Positions 38,722 through 49,567 of a DNA stretch of 64,000 bases are shown in pieces. The notes beneath the pieces are model-generated. The model saw only the letters and a list, made by a program, of their open reading frames with translations. It was not told the origin of the DNA and searched no databases. Each line of letters starts with the position of its first letter. Position 1 is the first letter of the stretch. The stretch comes from Pandoraea bronchicola (GTDB lineage Bacteria; Pseudomonadota; Gammaproteobacteria; Burkholderiales; Burkholderiaceae), in NCBI RefSeq assembly GCF_902459805.1, contig NZ_CABPST010000002.1:496001-560000 (forward strand). The letters are read 5' to 3'. Position numbers and translations under genes: made by a program.

Positions 38722-39357
38722 TTACAGCTCGGCGAGGATCGTCGAGGTGGCCGACACCTTGTCGCCGATCGCCACACGCGGGCGCGAGCCCAGCGGCAGG
38801 TACACGTCGACACGCGAGCCGAATCGGATGAAGCCGTAACGCTGACCACGCGAGAGCGTGTCGCCCGGCTTCACATAGCACAGGATGCGGCGTGCGATGA
38901 GCCCGGCGACCTGTACGCTCGTCACGATCTGGCCACCCACATCGATCACCAGCGCGTTACGCTCGTTCTCGAGCGATGCCTTGTCGAGATCGGCGTTAAA
39001 AAAGCGCCCCGGGAAATATTCCACCTTGGTCACCGTGCCGTCAACCGGGGCACGATTCGAGTGAACATTGAAGACGTTCATGAACACGCTGATCTTCAGC
39101 GCTTCACGACCTGCGTAGGGGTCCTGCGTGGTTTCGATGGCCACGATGCGACCATCGGCCGGCGAGAGCACGGCGCCGGCCTGCTGCGGCACCTGACGCG
39201 GCGGGTCACGGAAGAACTGCAGAACAAACAGGGCGATCACCCAGAACGGCGCGGCCCAAAACACGCCAGCCATGAAATGCACGACGAGCGCGACGGCGAC
39301 GGCGATACCCAGGAAGGGCCAGCCCTCGCGGGCAATGATCGGGTGAGGATAATTCAT
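38722..39357 (-). CDS. psd: Phosphatidylserine decarboxylase proenzyme (short type)
   Basis: Converts phosphatidylserine to phosphatidylethanolamine. It has 211 residues, the short Psd form with two N-terminal membrane segments. Self-cleavage forms a pyruvoyl group from the serine of the conserved RFGSR motif (Ser181), giving beta and small alpha chains. A later LGS at 189-191 resembles the E. coli site but is not the conserved one in this subfamily. It is 158 nt ahead of pssA, so the two consecutive phospholipid steps are linked; the ilvC terminator separates it from the ilv genes. Confidence 0.92.
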   Translation of the reverse strand: MNYPHPIIAREGWPFLGIAVAVALVVHFMAGVFWAAPFWVIALFVLQFFRDPPRQVPQQAGAVLSPADGRIVAIETTQDPYAGREALKISVFMNVFNVHSNRAPVDGTVTKVEYFPGRFFNADLDKASLENERNALVIDVGGQIVTSVQVAGLIARRILCYVKPGDTLSRGQRYGFIRFGSRVDVYLPLGSRPRVAIGDKVSATSTILAEL

Positions 39358-39724
39358 GCGATTGAACTCGCGTCCTTGGTAAAACGGTTGAGTGAGCGGG
39401 TCGGCCTGTTTTGGACCAAACCGTGGCGTGGCGGCATTGTAGCAATGCGCGCGGCGCGGCGACACTTTTTCCCCAATCGACACGTTTGCGTCACAAAGGC
39501 AAAGCCGAAGCCGGCACACCGCAACCACCCGGGAAGGCCGGGGATTCGGCACCAACACGAAAAGGGCCGTCCGCCTTGCCATAGCCACGGCTACGGCAAA
39601 ACGGACGGCCCGAAGCAACAGCTCACGCCATGATGCGCGTCATGCGCTCACGCCGCGATGCCGTCCGCCGACGATGCGCGCGCCCGGAAACGCTTGGGCG
39701 TACGCAAAGTGCGGCGCGTCGTAC
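39358..39724 (-). other. Intergenic region between ilvC and psd
   Basis: 367 bp without a gene. It holds the ilvC terminator and, downstream of it on the minus strand, a TACAAT (39441-39436) that may be the -10 of a separate psd promoter; the -35 is weak. Confidence 0.45.
39560..39611 (-). terminator. Terminator after ilvC
   Basis: Perfect 10-bp outer stem GGGCCGTCCG/CGGACGGCCC enclosing a second stem (TTGCC/GGCAA and TAGCC/GGCTA), followed on the minus strand by TTTT. Confidence 0.75.
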
Positions 39725-41312
<1,588 letters not shown>

Positions 41313-41395
41313 GGTGTATCCCGGATTGTCCTAGTGTGGGACGTCGCGCCCGGGCCGGCCTGACTGGCGGCGGCTGAGGGCGCGCGCGCCTCTGT

Positions 41396-43165
41396 TTACA
41401 GATCTTCCGAACCGAGCAGCATCTCGCTGATGCCCTTGCCCGCCTGGACCATCGGCCAGACGTTTTCGGTGGGATCCGTTTGGAAATCCATGAATACCGT
41501 ACGATCTTTCAGGCGCAACGCCTCGCGCAGTGCCGGCTCGACGTCCGACGACTTCTCGATGCGCATGCCCACGTGACCGTAGGCCTCGGCGAGCTTCACG
41601 AAGTCCGGCAGCGCGTCCATGTACGAACTGGAGTAACGCTTGCTGTATTCGATCTGCTGCCACTGGCGAACCATACCCAGATAGCGATTGTTGAGCGACA
41701 GAATCTTGATCGGCGTGCGGTATTGCAGACACGTCGAGAGTTCCTGAATGCACATCTGAATCGAGCCTTCGCCGGTGATGCACGCCACTTCGGCATCCGG
41801 GTGCGCCATCTTCACGCCCATGGCCGCCGGCAGGCCGAAGCCCATCGTGCCCAGACCGCCCGAGTTGATCCAGCGGCGCGGCTTGTTGAAGCGATAGTAT
41901 TGCGCAGCCCACATCTGGTGCTGACCGACGTCCGAGCACACGAAGGCTTCGCCGTCCGTGAGCTTCCAGTAAGTCTCGACCACATGTTGCGGCTTGATGA
42001 TCTCGCTCTTGCGATCGAAGGCGAGGCAATCGCGCGAACGCCACGCCTCGATCTGCTTCCACCAGTCGGCCAGCGCCGCGGTGTCCGGGCCATGCTCGGC
42101 CGTCTGCAGATTGTCGATCATCTCGCGCAGCACTTCCTTCACATCGCCGACGATCGGAATGTCGACCTTCACCCGCTTCGAAATCGACGATGGGTCGATG
42201 TCGACGTGGATGATCTTGCGCGCAGTCGAGGAGAAGTGTTCCGGATTACCGATCACGCGGTCGTCAAAGCGCGCGCCGATGGCGATGAGCACGTCGCAGT
42301 GCTGCATGGCCATGTTGGCTTCGTACGTGCCGTGCATGCCGAGCATGCCGAGGAACTTGGGATCGCTCGCGCGATACCCGCCCAGGCCCATGAGCGTGTT
42401 GGTCACCGGATAGCCGAGCAAGTCGCAGAACTGATTCAGTTCCTTCGATGCATCGGCCAGAATGATGCCGCCGCCGGTGTAGATATACGGACGCTTGGCC
42501 GAGAGCAGCAGGCTCATCGCCTTGCGGATCTGGCCCGAGTGGCCCTTCGTGACCGGATTATACGAGCGCAGCGACACCGACTTCGGATACTCGAAACGGC
42601 AGCGCGCCTTGGACACGTCCTTCGGAATATCGACCAGCACCGGACCCGGACGGCCCGTCTTCGCGATATAGAAGGCTTTCTTGATGGTAGCGGCGAGATC
42701 GCGCACGTCCTTCACGAGGAAGTTGTGCTTGACGCACGGACGCGTGATACCGACCGTGTCGCACTCCTGGAAGGCGTCCTGGCCGATCGCGGCCGTAGGC
42801 ACCTGCCCGGTGATGATGACGAGCGGGATCGAATCCATGTACGCCGTGGCAATACCGGTGACCGCATTGGTCACGCCGGGGCCAGACGTCACAAGGCACA
42901 CGCCGACTTTGTCGGTGGAACGCGAATAAGCGTCGGCCGCGTGTACGGCTGCCTGCTCATGGCGCACCAGAATGTGCTGGATCTTGTCCTGCTTGTAGAG
43001 TTCGTCGTAGATGTAGAGAACCGAACCGCCGGGATAACCCCACAGATGTTCGACCCCTTCTTCCTGAAGCGAGCGCACGAGAATCTCGGCGCCAATCATG
43101 TCTTCGGAAGTGTTTTGGTGGCGTGTAGCTTCCGCCTCGGAGAATTCCGCGCTTGGCATGTTCAT
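41396..43165 (-). CDS. ilvB: Acetolactate synthase large (catalytic) subunit
   Basis: Thiamine diphosphate enzyme catalysing the first common step of branched-chain amino acid synthesis. It has 589 residues. The TPP glutamate is in RHEQAAVHAADAYSR, the FAD/quinone-oxidase-like middle domain follows, and the TPP-Mg motif GEGSIQMCIQELSTCLQYRT is near the C-terminus. The ATG at 43165 has AAAGG 8 nt upstream; the frame extends 43 residues further without family likeness. First gene of the ilvBNC unit. Confidence 0.96.
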   Translation of the reverse strand: MNMPSAEFSEAEATRHQNTSEDMIGAEILVRSLQEEGVEHLWGYPGGSVLYIYDELYKQDKIQHILVRHEQAAVHAADAYSRSTDKVGVCLVTSGPGVTNAVTGIATAYMDSIPLVIITGQVPTAAIGQDAFQECDTVGITRPCVKHNFLVKDVRDLAATIKKAFYIAKTGRPGPVLVDIPKDVSKARCRFEYPKSVSLRSYNPVTKGHSGQIRKAMSLLLSAKRPYIYTGGGIILADASKELNQFCDLLGYPVTNTLMGLGGYRASDPKFLGMLGMHGTYEANMAMQHCDVLIAIGARFDDRVIGNPEHFSSTARKIIHVDIDPSSISKRVKVDIPIVGDVKEVLREMIDNLQTAEHGPDTAALADWWKQIEAWRSRDCLAFDRKSEIIKPQHVVETYWKLTDGEAFVCSDVGQHQMWAAQYYRFNKPRRWINSGGLGTMGFGLPAAMGVKMAHPDAEVACITGEGSIQMCIQELSTCLQYRTPIKILSLNNRYLGMVRQWQQIEYSKRYSSSYMDALPDFVKLAEAYGHVGMRIEKSSDVEPALREALRLKDRTVFMDFQTDPTENVWPMVQAGKGISEMLLGSEDL

Positions 43166-43613
43166 CGTCGACCTTTCAAAGTTTCGGCAAAAATTTTGAT
43201 CGGGTGCTCTCCCCGCGAACTTTTGGTTCGGGCTCAAGCTGCGCGTCTGAATGATGGACACCCCGGATAGGCGTGCCGATATTGAGACAATCACAGATAT
43301 TGCGAACTGGCAACCTTACCGGTTCGCAGCAAAATGGTCAAGCGAGTTTATGCATTTGCAGCATGATTGCGAAGTGAGGCTCACACCATTCGCATATCGC
43401 CCACTACACCGCCCTACGCTGGTGCACAATCTTCACACGATAGGAACCTGGCGGGTCCAATACCGTCGCCGGGCAACACAACCGGGAGCAAAAGCGGTTA
43501 CAGCGAAGCGCGTTTTTGGTAGCATCCGCTCCGACTACGCGATTTTTACGTAATCTTTACGCTTACACGGCATTTCACAGGCGCAGCGGTAGACGCTGCG
43601 TGTACCCCACCGG
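43166..43613. other. Divergent intergenic region between ilvB and the sigma factor gene
   Basis: 448 bp. On the left it holds the ilvB promoter and a leader of about 140 nt without a branched-chain-rich leader peptide. Near the sigma gene there are two TTTACG repeats (43544-43561), possibly part of its promoter. A 100-codon frame (43251-43553, plus) has no family likeness. Confidence 0.4.
43313..43341 (-). promoter_or_regulatory. Candidate promoter of ilvBNC
   Basis: Minus strand TTGACC (43341-43336), 17-bp spacer, TAAGGT (43318-43313). The -35 is strong, the -10 weak. Confidence 0.45.
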
Positions 43614-44186
43614 ATGGCATCTGACAAGGAACTGGCGGATTTTCTCGCGAGCATTGAACGGCGCGCCTTCAAGCAGGCCGTCTATGCCGTTCGCGACGAC
43701 GAGGCCGCCCTCGATATCGTTCAGGATGCGATGATCCGCCTGGCCGAGAAATACGGCGACAAGCCGCCGGCCGACCTGCCGCTGCTGTTCACGCGCATCC
43801 TCCAGAACACGATTCACGACTATTTCCGTCGGCAAAAGGTGCGCAACACCTGGGTCACGCTATTCTCGAATCTCGCCGGCCCCGGCGACGACGAACGCGA
43901 CGACTTCGACCCGTTGGAAACCTTACTGGGCGAGGACGGGTCTGTGCAGACCGAGAGCAGCGAAGACTCTGTTTCGCGTGCCGAAATCCTCTCCATCATC
44001 GAGACGGAAATACAGAAACTACCGACACGTCAACGAGAAGCCTTCCTCATGCGTTACTGGGAAGACATGGACGTTGCCGAGACCGCCGCAACGATGGGGT
44101 GTTCGGAAGGCAGCGTCAAGACGCACTGTTCGCGTGCTACACACGCGTTGGCGCAGGCGTTGAAGGCAAAAGGGATCAGGTTATGA
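43614..44186 (+). CDS. ECF-type RNA polymerase sigma factor
   Basis: Alternative sigma factor of 190 residues with region 2 (about 15-80: AVYAVRDDEAALDIVQDAMI; NTIHDYFRRQKVR) and region 4 (about 128-185: IQKLPTRQREAFLMRYWEDM, then GCSEGSVKTHCSRATHAL). The linker is long and acidic. No classical anti-sigma gene is adjacent, but the next gene overlaps its stop by 4 nt (ATGA) and encodes a one-helix membrane protein that has the right shape. The order sigma-DUF3619-DUF3106-RDD is common in this bacterial family. Confidence 0.9.
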   Translation: MASDKELADFLASIERRAFKQAVYAVRDDEAALDIVQDAMIRLAEKYGDKPPADLPLLFTRILQNTIHDYFRRQKVRNTWVTLFSNLAGPGDDERDDFDPLETLLGEDGSVQTESSEDSVSRAEILSIIETEIQKLPTRQREAFLMRYWEDMDVAETAATMGCSEGSVKTHCSRATHALAQALKAKGIRL

Positions 44187-44611
44187 GTCACGATCTGGAA
44201 ACGAGGGAAATCCGCTTCGCAAATCGCGTGCGGCGTGCGTTGGACGAAGCGTCCGACACACCGTCGCCGAATATCGCGGCCCGGCTGGCCGCCGCTCGCC
44301 GGGAGGCGCTCGCCCGTAAAAAGCCGGAACCGGTCGCCGTTGTGCAACCGGCGCTGGTGCTCGCGGGTGTGGGAGCCGTGCAAACGCCGGACATCGGCGG
44401 GCCGCGGCGCGCATTCGACAAGTTGGGCCGTCTGGGCCTGTTGTGGCCGCTCGCCGCGCTGGTGATCGGCCTGGCGGGTATCGCGTACTGGGAACATCAG
44501 CAGCACATTCAGGACCTGGCAGATATCGATGCTGCCGTATTGAGCGACGAACTGCCGCTGTCGGCCTATGCCGACCACGGTTTCAACGCGTATCTGAAGC
44601 GTGCCCAGTAG
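44183..44611 (+). CDS. DUF3619 membrane protein, possible anti-sigma factor
   Basis: Protein of 142 residues: a cytosolic-type N-terminal region (1-84, basic and helical), one membrane helix (about 85-103, LGLLWPLAALVIGLAGIAYW), and a short periplasmic tail with conserved DIDAAVLSDELPLSAYADHGF. Its ATG overlaps the sigma-factor stop, so the two are made in fixed ratio. The topology and position are those of membrane anti-sigma factors, although the sequence lacks the zinc-binding HxxxCxxC motif. The family function is unknown to me. Confidence 0.78.
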   Translation: MSHDLETREIRFANRVRRALDEASDTPSPNIAARLAAARREALARKKPEPVAVVQPALVLAGVGAVQTPDIGGPRRAFDKLGRLGLLWPLAALVIGLAGIAYWEHQQHIQDLADIDAAVLSDELPLSAYADHGFNAYLKRAQ

Positions 44612-45482
44612 TTCCCCCACTCAAGCCCCCCCAGTGACGCGACGCAACGTACTTCTTCTGGTCGCCGCGCTAATCGTGGCCGCGCTTGCCGGCACGGCAG
44701 CGCTGCGCCGCTCGCAAGCGCCGGAACCGGTGTCCGACGCGCCGCCGCTCATCTCCGGCAGCGCTGGCGCCGGCACGGCCAGTGCACCGGTGGGCAGTGC
44801 GACGACCGATGCCGCGACAGCGAGCAGCGCGCCGGCGGCCGCCGTTGCATCACCGGGCGGACTCTGGGCCAAGCTCACGCCGAGCCAGCAGGACGCCCTC
44901 TCCCCGCTCGCGCAGAACTGGAATCGCATGAGCGACCGTCAGCGCGAGAAGTGGATCGAAATCGCCAAGCGCTTTCACACGCTGTCGCCCGAAGGGCGCA
45001 AGCGTCTGCACGACCGTATGGCGGACTGGGTCGGCCTGACGCCCGAACAGCGCCGGTTGGCGCGCGAGAGCTACCAGAACGCCAAGACGCTGCCGCCCGA
45101 GCGTAAAGCGCAAGTGTGGCAGCAGTACCAGCAGCTCACCGAAGAGCAGAAGAAGCGCCTCGCTGCCGATGATAAGAAGCAAGCCAACCGTCCCAACGTG
45201 GTCAGCGCACCGCCGTCGGGCCGCCCTGGCGTGAAGAACCCGTATGCCGCCGTGCATCGCAAGGACACCGGCACAACGACCAAGAACGGCGCATTGCCGG
45301 CCCCGGCAACCTCGCCTGCGTCTACCCCGGCGGCTGCACAGCCGATGCCGGCCTCCTCGGCACCGTCGACGGCTGCCTCGGCGCCTGCCGGCGCCAGCAC
45401 GGGCACGGCGGGCGCGGGTGCGGCGAACAGCGACAAGAACGGCGACGCGGTCTTCAACGCCGAGATCTATCACCACAACTGA
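44601..45482 (+). CDS. DUF3106 protein, membrane-anchored
   Basis: Protein of 293 residues with an N-terminal membrane anchor (about 16-36). An alanine/serine-rich stretch is followed by a conserved helical DUF3106 core (about 88-190: LTPSQQDALSPLAQNWNRMS; WIEIAKRFHTLSPEGRKRLH; MADWVGLTPEQRRLARESYQ), then a low-complexity Ala/Pro/Ser tail. The repeated LxPxQ/E helical hairpins resemble periplasmic CpxP/Spy-like LTxxQ proteins, which is an observation, not an assignment. The start is a GTG at 44601, overlapping the DUF3619 end by 11 nt; a GTG at 44634 is an alternative. Confidence 0.8.
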   Translation: MPSSSPTQAPPVTRRNVLLLVAALIVAALAGTAALRRSQAPEPVSDAPPLISGSAGAGTASAPVGSATTDAATASSAPAAAVASPGGLWAKLTPSQQDALSPLAQNWNRMSDRQREKWIEIAKRFHTLSPEGRKRLHDRMADWVGLTPEQRRLARESYQNAKTLPPERKAQVWQQYQQLTEEQKKRLAADDKKQANRPNVVSAPPSGRPGVKNPYAAVHRKDTGTTTKNGALPAPATSPASTPAAAQPMPASSAPSTAASAPAGASTGTAGAGAANSDKNGDAVFNAEIYHHN

Positions 45483-45511
45483 CGCTCCCCGTCAGTCGAC
45501 GTCACACCGTC

Positions 45512-45536
45512 ACGGCCGCCCTCGGGCGGCCGTTTG
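45512..45536 (+). terminator. Weak terminator after DUF3106 gene
   Basis: Perfect 9-bp stem ACGGCCGCC/GGCGGCCGT with loop CTCG, followed only by a short T run (TTTGC), so it may let part of transcription through to the RDD gene. Confidence 0.5.
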
Positions 45537-45701
45537 CATTCCCGCGTCCGGCGGACCAGCAGGCGTTGGCTGGCCCCTCGGCCCATTCTTGCGCATAATG
45601 AGCGGCACATGGCTCGATGTGCGCCGCCGCGAAATGCCCCGCATTGACGCGTTAGCGCGGCGCCGGGCCTCAGACAAAAAGCGATCCCAGACCACGCCGC
45701 G

Positions 45702-46274
45702 ATGACCGACTCTGCCGCCCAGCCCGCCACGCCGCCTCGCTCGACCGATTCCGCCGCATCGCCGCGCACGCCCTGCGTCGCAGAGCCGGGCGGCTACGCC
45801 GTGCCAACGCTGCGACGCCGCCTGCTCTCAATGGTCTACGAATCGCTGCTGCTCTTCGGCGTGCTGTTTCTCGCTGGGTACCTTTTCAGTGCCCTGACCC
45901 AGCAGCGCAGCGGTCTGATGTATCGCCACGCGATGCAAACCTGGCTGTTCCTCGTGCTTGGCGCGTATTTCGTCTGGTTCTGGACCCATGGCGGCCAGAC
46001 ATTGGCGATGAAGACCTGGAAGATTCGCCTGGTCGATGCGCAGGGCCAGCCGGTGCGTGCTGGCCGTGCCGTCCTGCGATATGCGCTCGCCTGGCTGTGG
46101 GTGCTCCCCGCTATGGCGCTCGACTGGGCACTCGGCCTCACGGGCTGGAACAGTGTCGCGTTGCTCGCCAGTTGGGTTGTACTCTGGGCGCTGGCCATGC
46201 GCGTGATGCCGGATCACCAGTTCGTTCACGATCGGCTCGCCGGCACGCGGCTCGTCAGCGTGCTCGGCAAATGA
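45702..46274 (+). CDS. RDD-family membrane protein
   Basis: Inner membrane protein of 190 residues. A polar N-terminus is followed by the RDD domain (about 36-188) with four hydrophobic segments and the family sequence GQTLAMKTWKIRLVDAQGQP; the end HDRLAGTRLV is also typical. Role unknown; family members are linked to transport or stress tolerance. The stop overlaps the next hydrolase start (ATGA). Confidence 0.88.
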   Translation: MTDSAAQPATPPRSTDSAASPRTPCVAEPGGYAVPTLRRRLLSMVYESLLLFGVLFLAGYLFSALTQQRSGLMYRHAMQTWLFLVLGAYFVWFWTHGGQTLAMKTWKIRLVDAQGQPVRAGRAVLRYALAWLWVLPAMALDWALGLTGWNSVALLASWVVLWALAMRVMPDHQFVHDRLAGTRLVSVLGK

Positions 46275-47227
46275 CCACGCCACCACCGATCGATCGTCCA
46301 GTGCCGCGAGCCTCACGACCGCATCTGATCTACGGCGGCGTCGAAGTCGCGCTGTCGATTGTCGTCGCCAGCGCCACTTGGGCCGCTTGGCACAGTCCAT
46401 GGACGACCGTGCTCTGGACACTGCTGTGGCTGCCCGTATCTCACGCGATCGGCCTGGCCGCCGGCTTCATCATGGCCGCGCACGGCGACCCGACACCCGA
46501 GCGGCGCACCCCTGCGGGCACAAATGTCGCTGTCTGGGCGTACGAATGTGCGGCATCGATTCTGTTGCTCGACCTCTATCAGCCCTGGCGTAGCGCCGCC
46601 CCGTTGCCCGCCCCCAGCGGCCCGGCACGTCCCGTTGCGGTGCTTCTGCTGCATGGCTATGGTTGCAACCGCGCCTTCTGGCTGCGTTTTTCACACCATC
46701 TGGCGGATGCCGGCTACCCTTGCGACGCCATCAACCTCGGTCCGCTCTTCGGTGACATCGACGGCTATGCCAGCCACATCGCAAACGCCGCACGAGCCCT
46801 TGCTGAACGCACGCGGCTCCCCGTCGTCATCGTGGGTCACAGTATGGGCGGACTCGCCGCGCGCGCCTGCCTGCAACGCTATCCGACCCTGCCTGTCGCC
46901 CACACCATCACGCTCGGCTCGCCGCATTCCGGCACTTTGCATGCGCGCCACGGCATCGGCCAGAACGTACGCCAGATGAGCATCGGCAGTGAGTGGCTCG
47001 CCGAGCTCGCGCGACGTGAGACGGACACCGAACGCGCTCGCATCACGTCGATTTATTCATTCCACGACAACGTCGTCTATCCGGTGAGCACTTCGGTGCT
47101 GCCCGGCGCCCACAACATCGCATTGGACCGGCTCGGTCACGTGTCGCTCGGCACGCACCCGCGCGCACGTGCGCTGGTGCTCGAAACGCTCGAGCGCGTA
47201 GCGCAAGGCTTGCGGCCCAACGTCTGA
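46271..47227 (+). CDS. Membrane-anchored alpha/beta hydrolase (lipase-like)
   Basis: Protein of 318 residues. Two hydrophobic segments (about 20-70) at the N-terminus anchor it. The alpha/beta hydrolase domain starts at about 120 with the oxyanion sequence LLLHGYGCNRAFW, nucleophile Ser191 in VIVGHSMGGLAAR, and a late His in RLGHVSLG. The fold is like PGAP1/lipase-type esterases. It overlaps the RDD gene by 4 nt. The location facing the periplasm and an action on lipids are inferences. Confidence 0.82.
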   Translation: MTTPPPIDRPVPRASRPHLIYGGVEVALSIVVASATWAAWHSPWTTVLWTLLWLPVSHAIGLAAGFIMAAHGDPTPERRTPAGTNVAVWAYECAASILLLDLYQPWRSAAPLPAPSGPARPVAVLLLHGYGCNRAFWLRFSHHLADAGYPCDAINLGPLFGDIDGYASHIANAARALAERTRLPVVIVGHSMGGLAARACLQRYPTLPVAHTITLGSPHSGTLHARHGIGQNVRQMSIGSEWLAELARRETDTERARITSIYSFHDNVVYPVSTSVLPGAHNIALDRLGHVSLGTHPRARALVLETLERVAQGLRPNV

Positions 47228-47376
47228 CGCGAACGTCGCCGGCGCGCGAGCGCGTCCGGCGGTGTCGTATCGCCGCGACGTCTCAAGACACTTTCGCGAC
47301 ACGCGAATGACTGTCATCGTCCCTTCATGAAGCCGTGGCGCAATGCACGCATGTTCAACGCGATGTGCGAGCCGCT

Positions 47377-48324
47377 ATGACGACAACACCCACCTTCGAG
47401 TTGCCGATCTCAACGCCAGCGGCTCGCACCGGTCACTTCGCAGATACCCCGCCGGGACGCCCCGCCGCCCCGCCCCCCAGCCCTCCCGCCGCCCCACCCT
47501 CCACGATCGATCTGCCGTCCGATCCGCTCGACCCGCCCCCCGAAGGCATCACCCGCTACCGCACCATCTGGCTCTCGGACATCCACCTCGGCACACAAGG
47601 CTGCCAGGCGGAATACCTGCTCGACTTCCTGCGGCACCACGAATCGGACTACCTGTATCTGGTCGGCGACATCATCGACGGCTGGCACCTGCGCAAAGGC
47701 TGGCACTGGCCGCAGGCGCACAACGACGTCGTGCAGAAGATGCTGCGCCGCGCGCGCAAGGGCACGCAGGTGATCTACGTCCCTGGCAACCACGACGAAG
47801 CGGCCCGTCAATTCTGCGGGCTGGCGTTTGGCGACATTGCGGTGCGCGACGAGGCGTTTCACACCACGCTCTCCGGCAAACGCCTGTGGATCACACACGG
47901 CGATCTGTTCGACGGCGTGATTCAGCACGCCAAGTGGCTCGCGTATCTGGGCGATTCGCTCTACACGCTCACCTTGCTGCTCAATCGTTGGTTCAACCGT
48001 GTGCGCACCCGCTTTGGCTTTCCTTACTGGTCGTTGTCGCAGTACCTGAAGCATCAGGTGAAGAACGCGGTGAACTTCATTTCCGCCTTCGAAAATGTCA
48101 TGGCGGATGAAGCGCGCCGCCGCGGTTGCGACGGTGTCGTGTGCGGTCACATTCACAAGCCCGAGATTCGCGAGATCGACGGTCTGCTCTACTGCAACGA
48201 CGGCGACTGGGTCGAGAGTCTTTCGGCGCTCGTCGAGACGACCGAAGGCGAGTTGCGCATCATTTACTGGACACAAAAGCGCAGTGCGCGGGCCAGCGTG
48301 AAGACCATGCCGGTCAGCGCTTGA
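47377..48324 (+). CDS. UDP-2,3-diacylglucosamine diphosphatase-like metallophosphatase
   Basis: Calcineurin-type phosphoesterase of 315 residues with all metal-binding blocks: SDIHLG (Asp68, His70), GDIIDG (Asp98), GNHDE (Asn138, His139), HGD (174-176) and GHIHKPE. After a proline-rich N-terminus of about 55 residues it matches the LpxH2-like proteins that can replace LpxH in lipid A synthesis. Which role it has depends on whether another lpxH exists in the genome. The ATG at 47377 is preferred over a GTG at 47335; neither has a strong Shine-Dalgarno. Followed by a GT4 gene and dgkA, an envelope-lipid neighbourhood. Confidence 0.82.
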   Translation: MTTTPTFELPISTPAARTGHFADTPPGRPAAPPPSPPAAPPSTIDLPSDPLDPPPEGITRYRTIWLSDIHLGTQGCQAEYLLDFLRHHESDYLYLVGDIIDGWHLRKGWHWPQAHNDVVQKMLRRARKGTQVIYVPGNHDEAARQFCGLAFGDIAVRDEAFHTTLSGKRLWITHGDLFDGVIQHAKWLAYLGDSLYTLTLLLNRWFNRVRTRFGFPYWSLSQYLKHQVKNAVNFISAFENVMADEARRRGCDGVVCGHIHKPEIREIDGLLYCNDGDWVESLSALVETTEGELRIIYWTQKRSARASVKTMPVSA

Positions 48325-48494
48325 TCAGCCCCGGGCGATGCCTGCCCTCCCAGACCCCGTGATCGCCGCCATTCACGCGAAACCGGTTCGATAACCCTGC
48401 GCGCACGCACGGCAGAGCACTGCCGCACGTGCGCCCCCCTCACGCGCAGTTGCGCGTGTCACCGATGCGCACCCTGTGCGCGATGGAGCGCCCG

Positions 48495-49529
48495 ATGAAA
48501 ATCATGATCATCACCGACGCCTGGGATCCGCAAATCAACGGCGTGGTCCGCACGTTGAAGAACACGCGCGCTCAGTTGGAAGCTGCCGGCCATCGTGTCG
48601 AGCTGCTCACGCCGCAGGAATTCCGCACGATACCGTGCCCGACCTATCCGGAAATCCGCCTTGCGTTCTTCGCCAGCGGCCGCGTGTCGCGCCGCATCGA
48701 GGAATTCGGACCGGACGCCGTTCACATCGCCACCGAAGGCCCGCTCGGCATGGCTGCGCGCAAATGGGCGATACGTAACGACTTCCCGTTCACGACGGCG
48801 TACCACACGCGCTTCCCCGAGTATGTGCAGGCGCGCTTCGGCTTTCCGCTCGCCACGACCTATCGCTTCCTGCGCTGGTTCCACAAGCCGTCGCGCGCCG
48901 TGATGGCACCCACGCCCGTGGTCAAGCGCGATCTCGAAGCGAACGGCTTCGGGAACGTGGTGCTGTGGACCCGCGGGGTCGACCTCGACATCTTCCGTGT
49001 GCAGGACGCACATGTGCTAAATTCAGCACATCCGATTTTCCTCTACGTGGGGCGCGTTGCCGTGGAGAAGAACATCGAAGCGTTCCTGAAACTGGATCTG
49101 CCGGGCTCGAAGTGGGTCGCAGGTGAAGGCCCGCAACTGGCCGAACTCCGCTCGCGCTACCCCGACGTGAATTATCTTGGCATGCTCTCCCAGCCTGAGC
49201 TCGCGAAAGTCTACGCATCGGCTGACGTGTTCGTCTTCCCGAGCCGCACCGATACGTTTGGGCTGGTGCTGCTCGAAGCGATGGCCTGCGGCCTGCCGGT
49301 AGCGGCCTACCCGGTGACCGGTCCGATCGATGTGCTCGACGGCTGTGCCGAAGGCGATGCGGGCGCCCTGCGAGAGGATTTGCGCGAGGCCTGCCTCGAT
49401 GCGCTCAAAGTCTCGCGGGCGAGTGCGCGGGCCTGGGCCGAGCGGTTCTCGTGGCAGGCAGCCTCGGAAGAGTTTGTCTCGCATCTGCATCCGCGCAAGC
49501 CCGAGCCGTCGCTCGCGCCCGCGATCTGA
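48495..49529 (+). CDS. Glycosyltransferase family 4
   Basis: Cytosolic or membrane-peripheral GT-B enzyme of 344 residues. The N-terminal domain starts KIMIITDAWDPQINGVVRTL. The C-terminal nucleotide-sugar domain has YVGRVAVEKNIEAFLKL, then FVFPSRTDTFGLVLLEAMAC with the conserved E-x7-E pattern. It resembles the PimB/MgtA-like lipid glycosyltransferases. GGAG lies 8 nt before the ATG at 48495. Between the LpxH-like phosphatase and dgkA, so a lipid acceptor is likely, by context. Confidence 0.86.
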   Translation: MKIMIITDAWDPQINGVVRTLKNTRAQLEAAGHRVELLTPQEFRTIPCPTYPEIRLAFFASGRVSRRIEEFGPDAVHIATEGPLGMAARKWAIRNDFPFTTAYHTRFPEYVQARFGFPLATTYRFLRWFHKPSRAVMAPTPVVKRDLEANGFGNVVLWTRGVDLDIFRVQDAHVLNSAHPIFLYVGRVAVEKNIEAFLKLDLPGSKWVAGEGPQLAELRSRYPDVNYLGMLSQPELAKVYASADVFVFPSRTDTFGLVLLEAMACGLPVAAYPVTGPIDVLDGCAEGDAGALREDLREACLDALKVSRASARAWAERFSWQAASEEFVSHLHPRKPEPSLAPAI

Positions 49530-49567
49530 TCTACCTCCAGAGCCCGTTGCGGCGAGGAACCTGACGC

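Noticed and set aside
38722-39357. LGS at psd residues 189-191 as the self-cleavage site
   Set aside because: In this short Psd type the conserved serine is in RFGSR (Ser181); the later LGS is probably coincidental.
43251-43553. 100-codon plus-strand frame in the ilvB/sigma intergenic region
   Set aside because: No Shine-Dalgarno, no recognisable domain, and it overlaps the ilvB promoter and leader.
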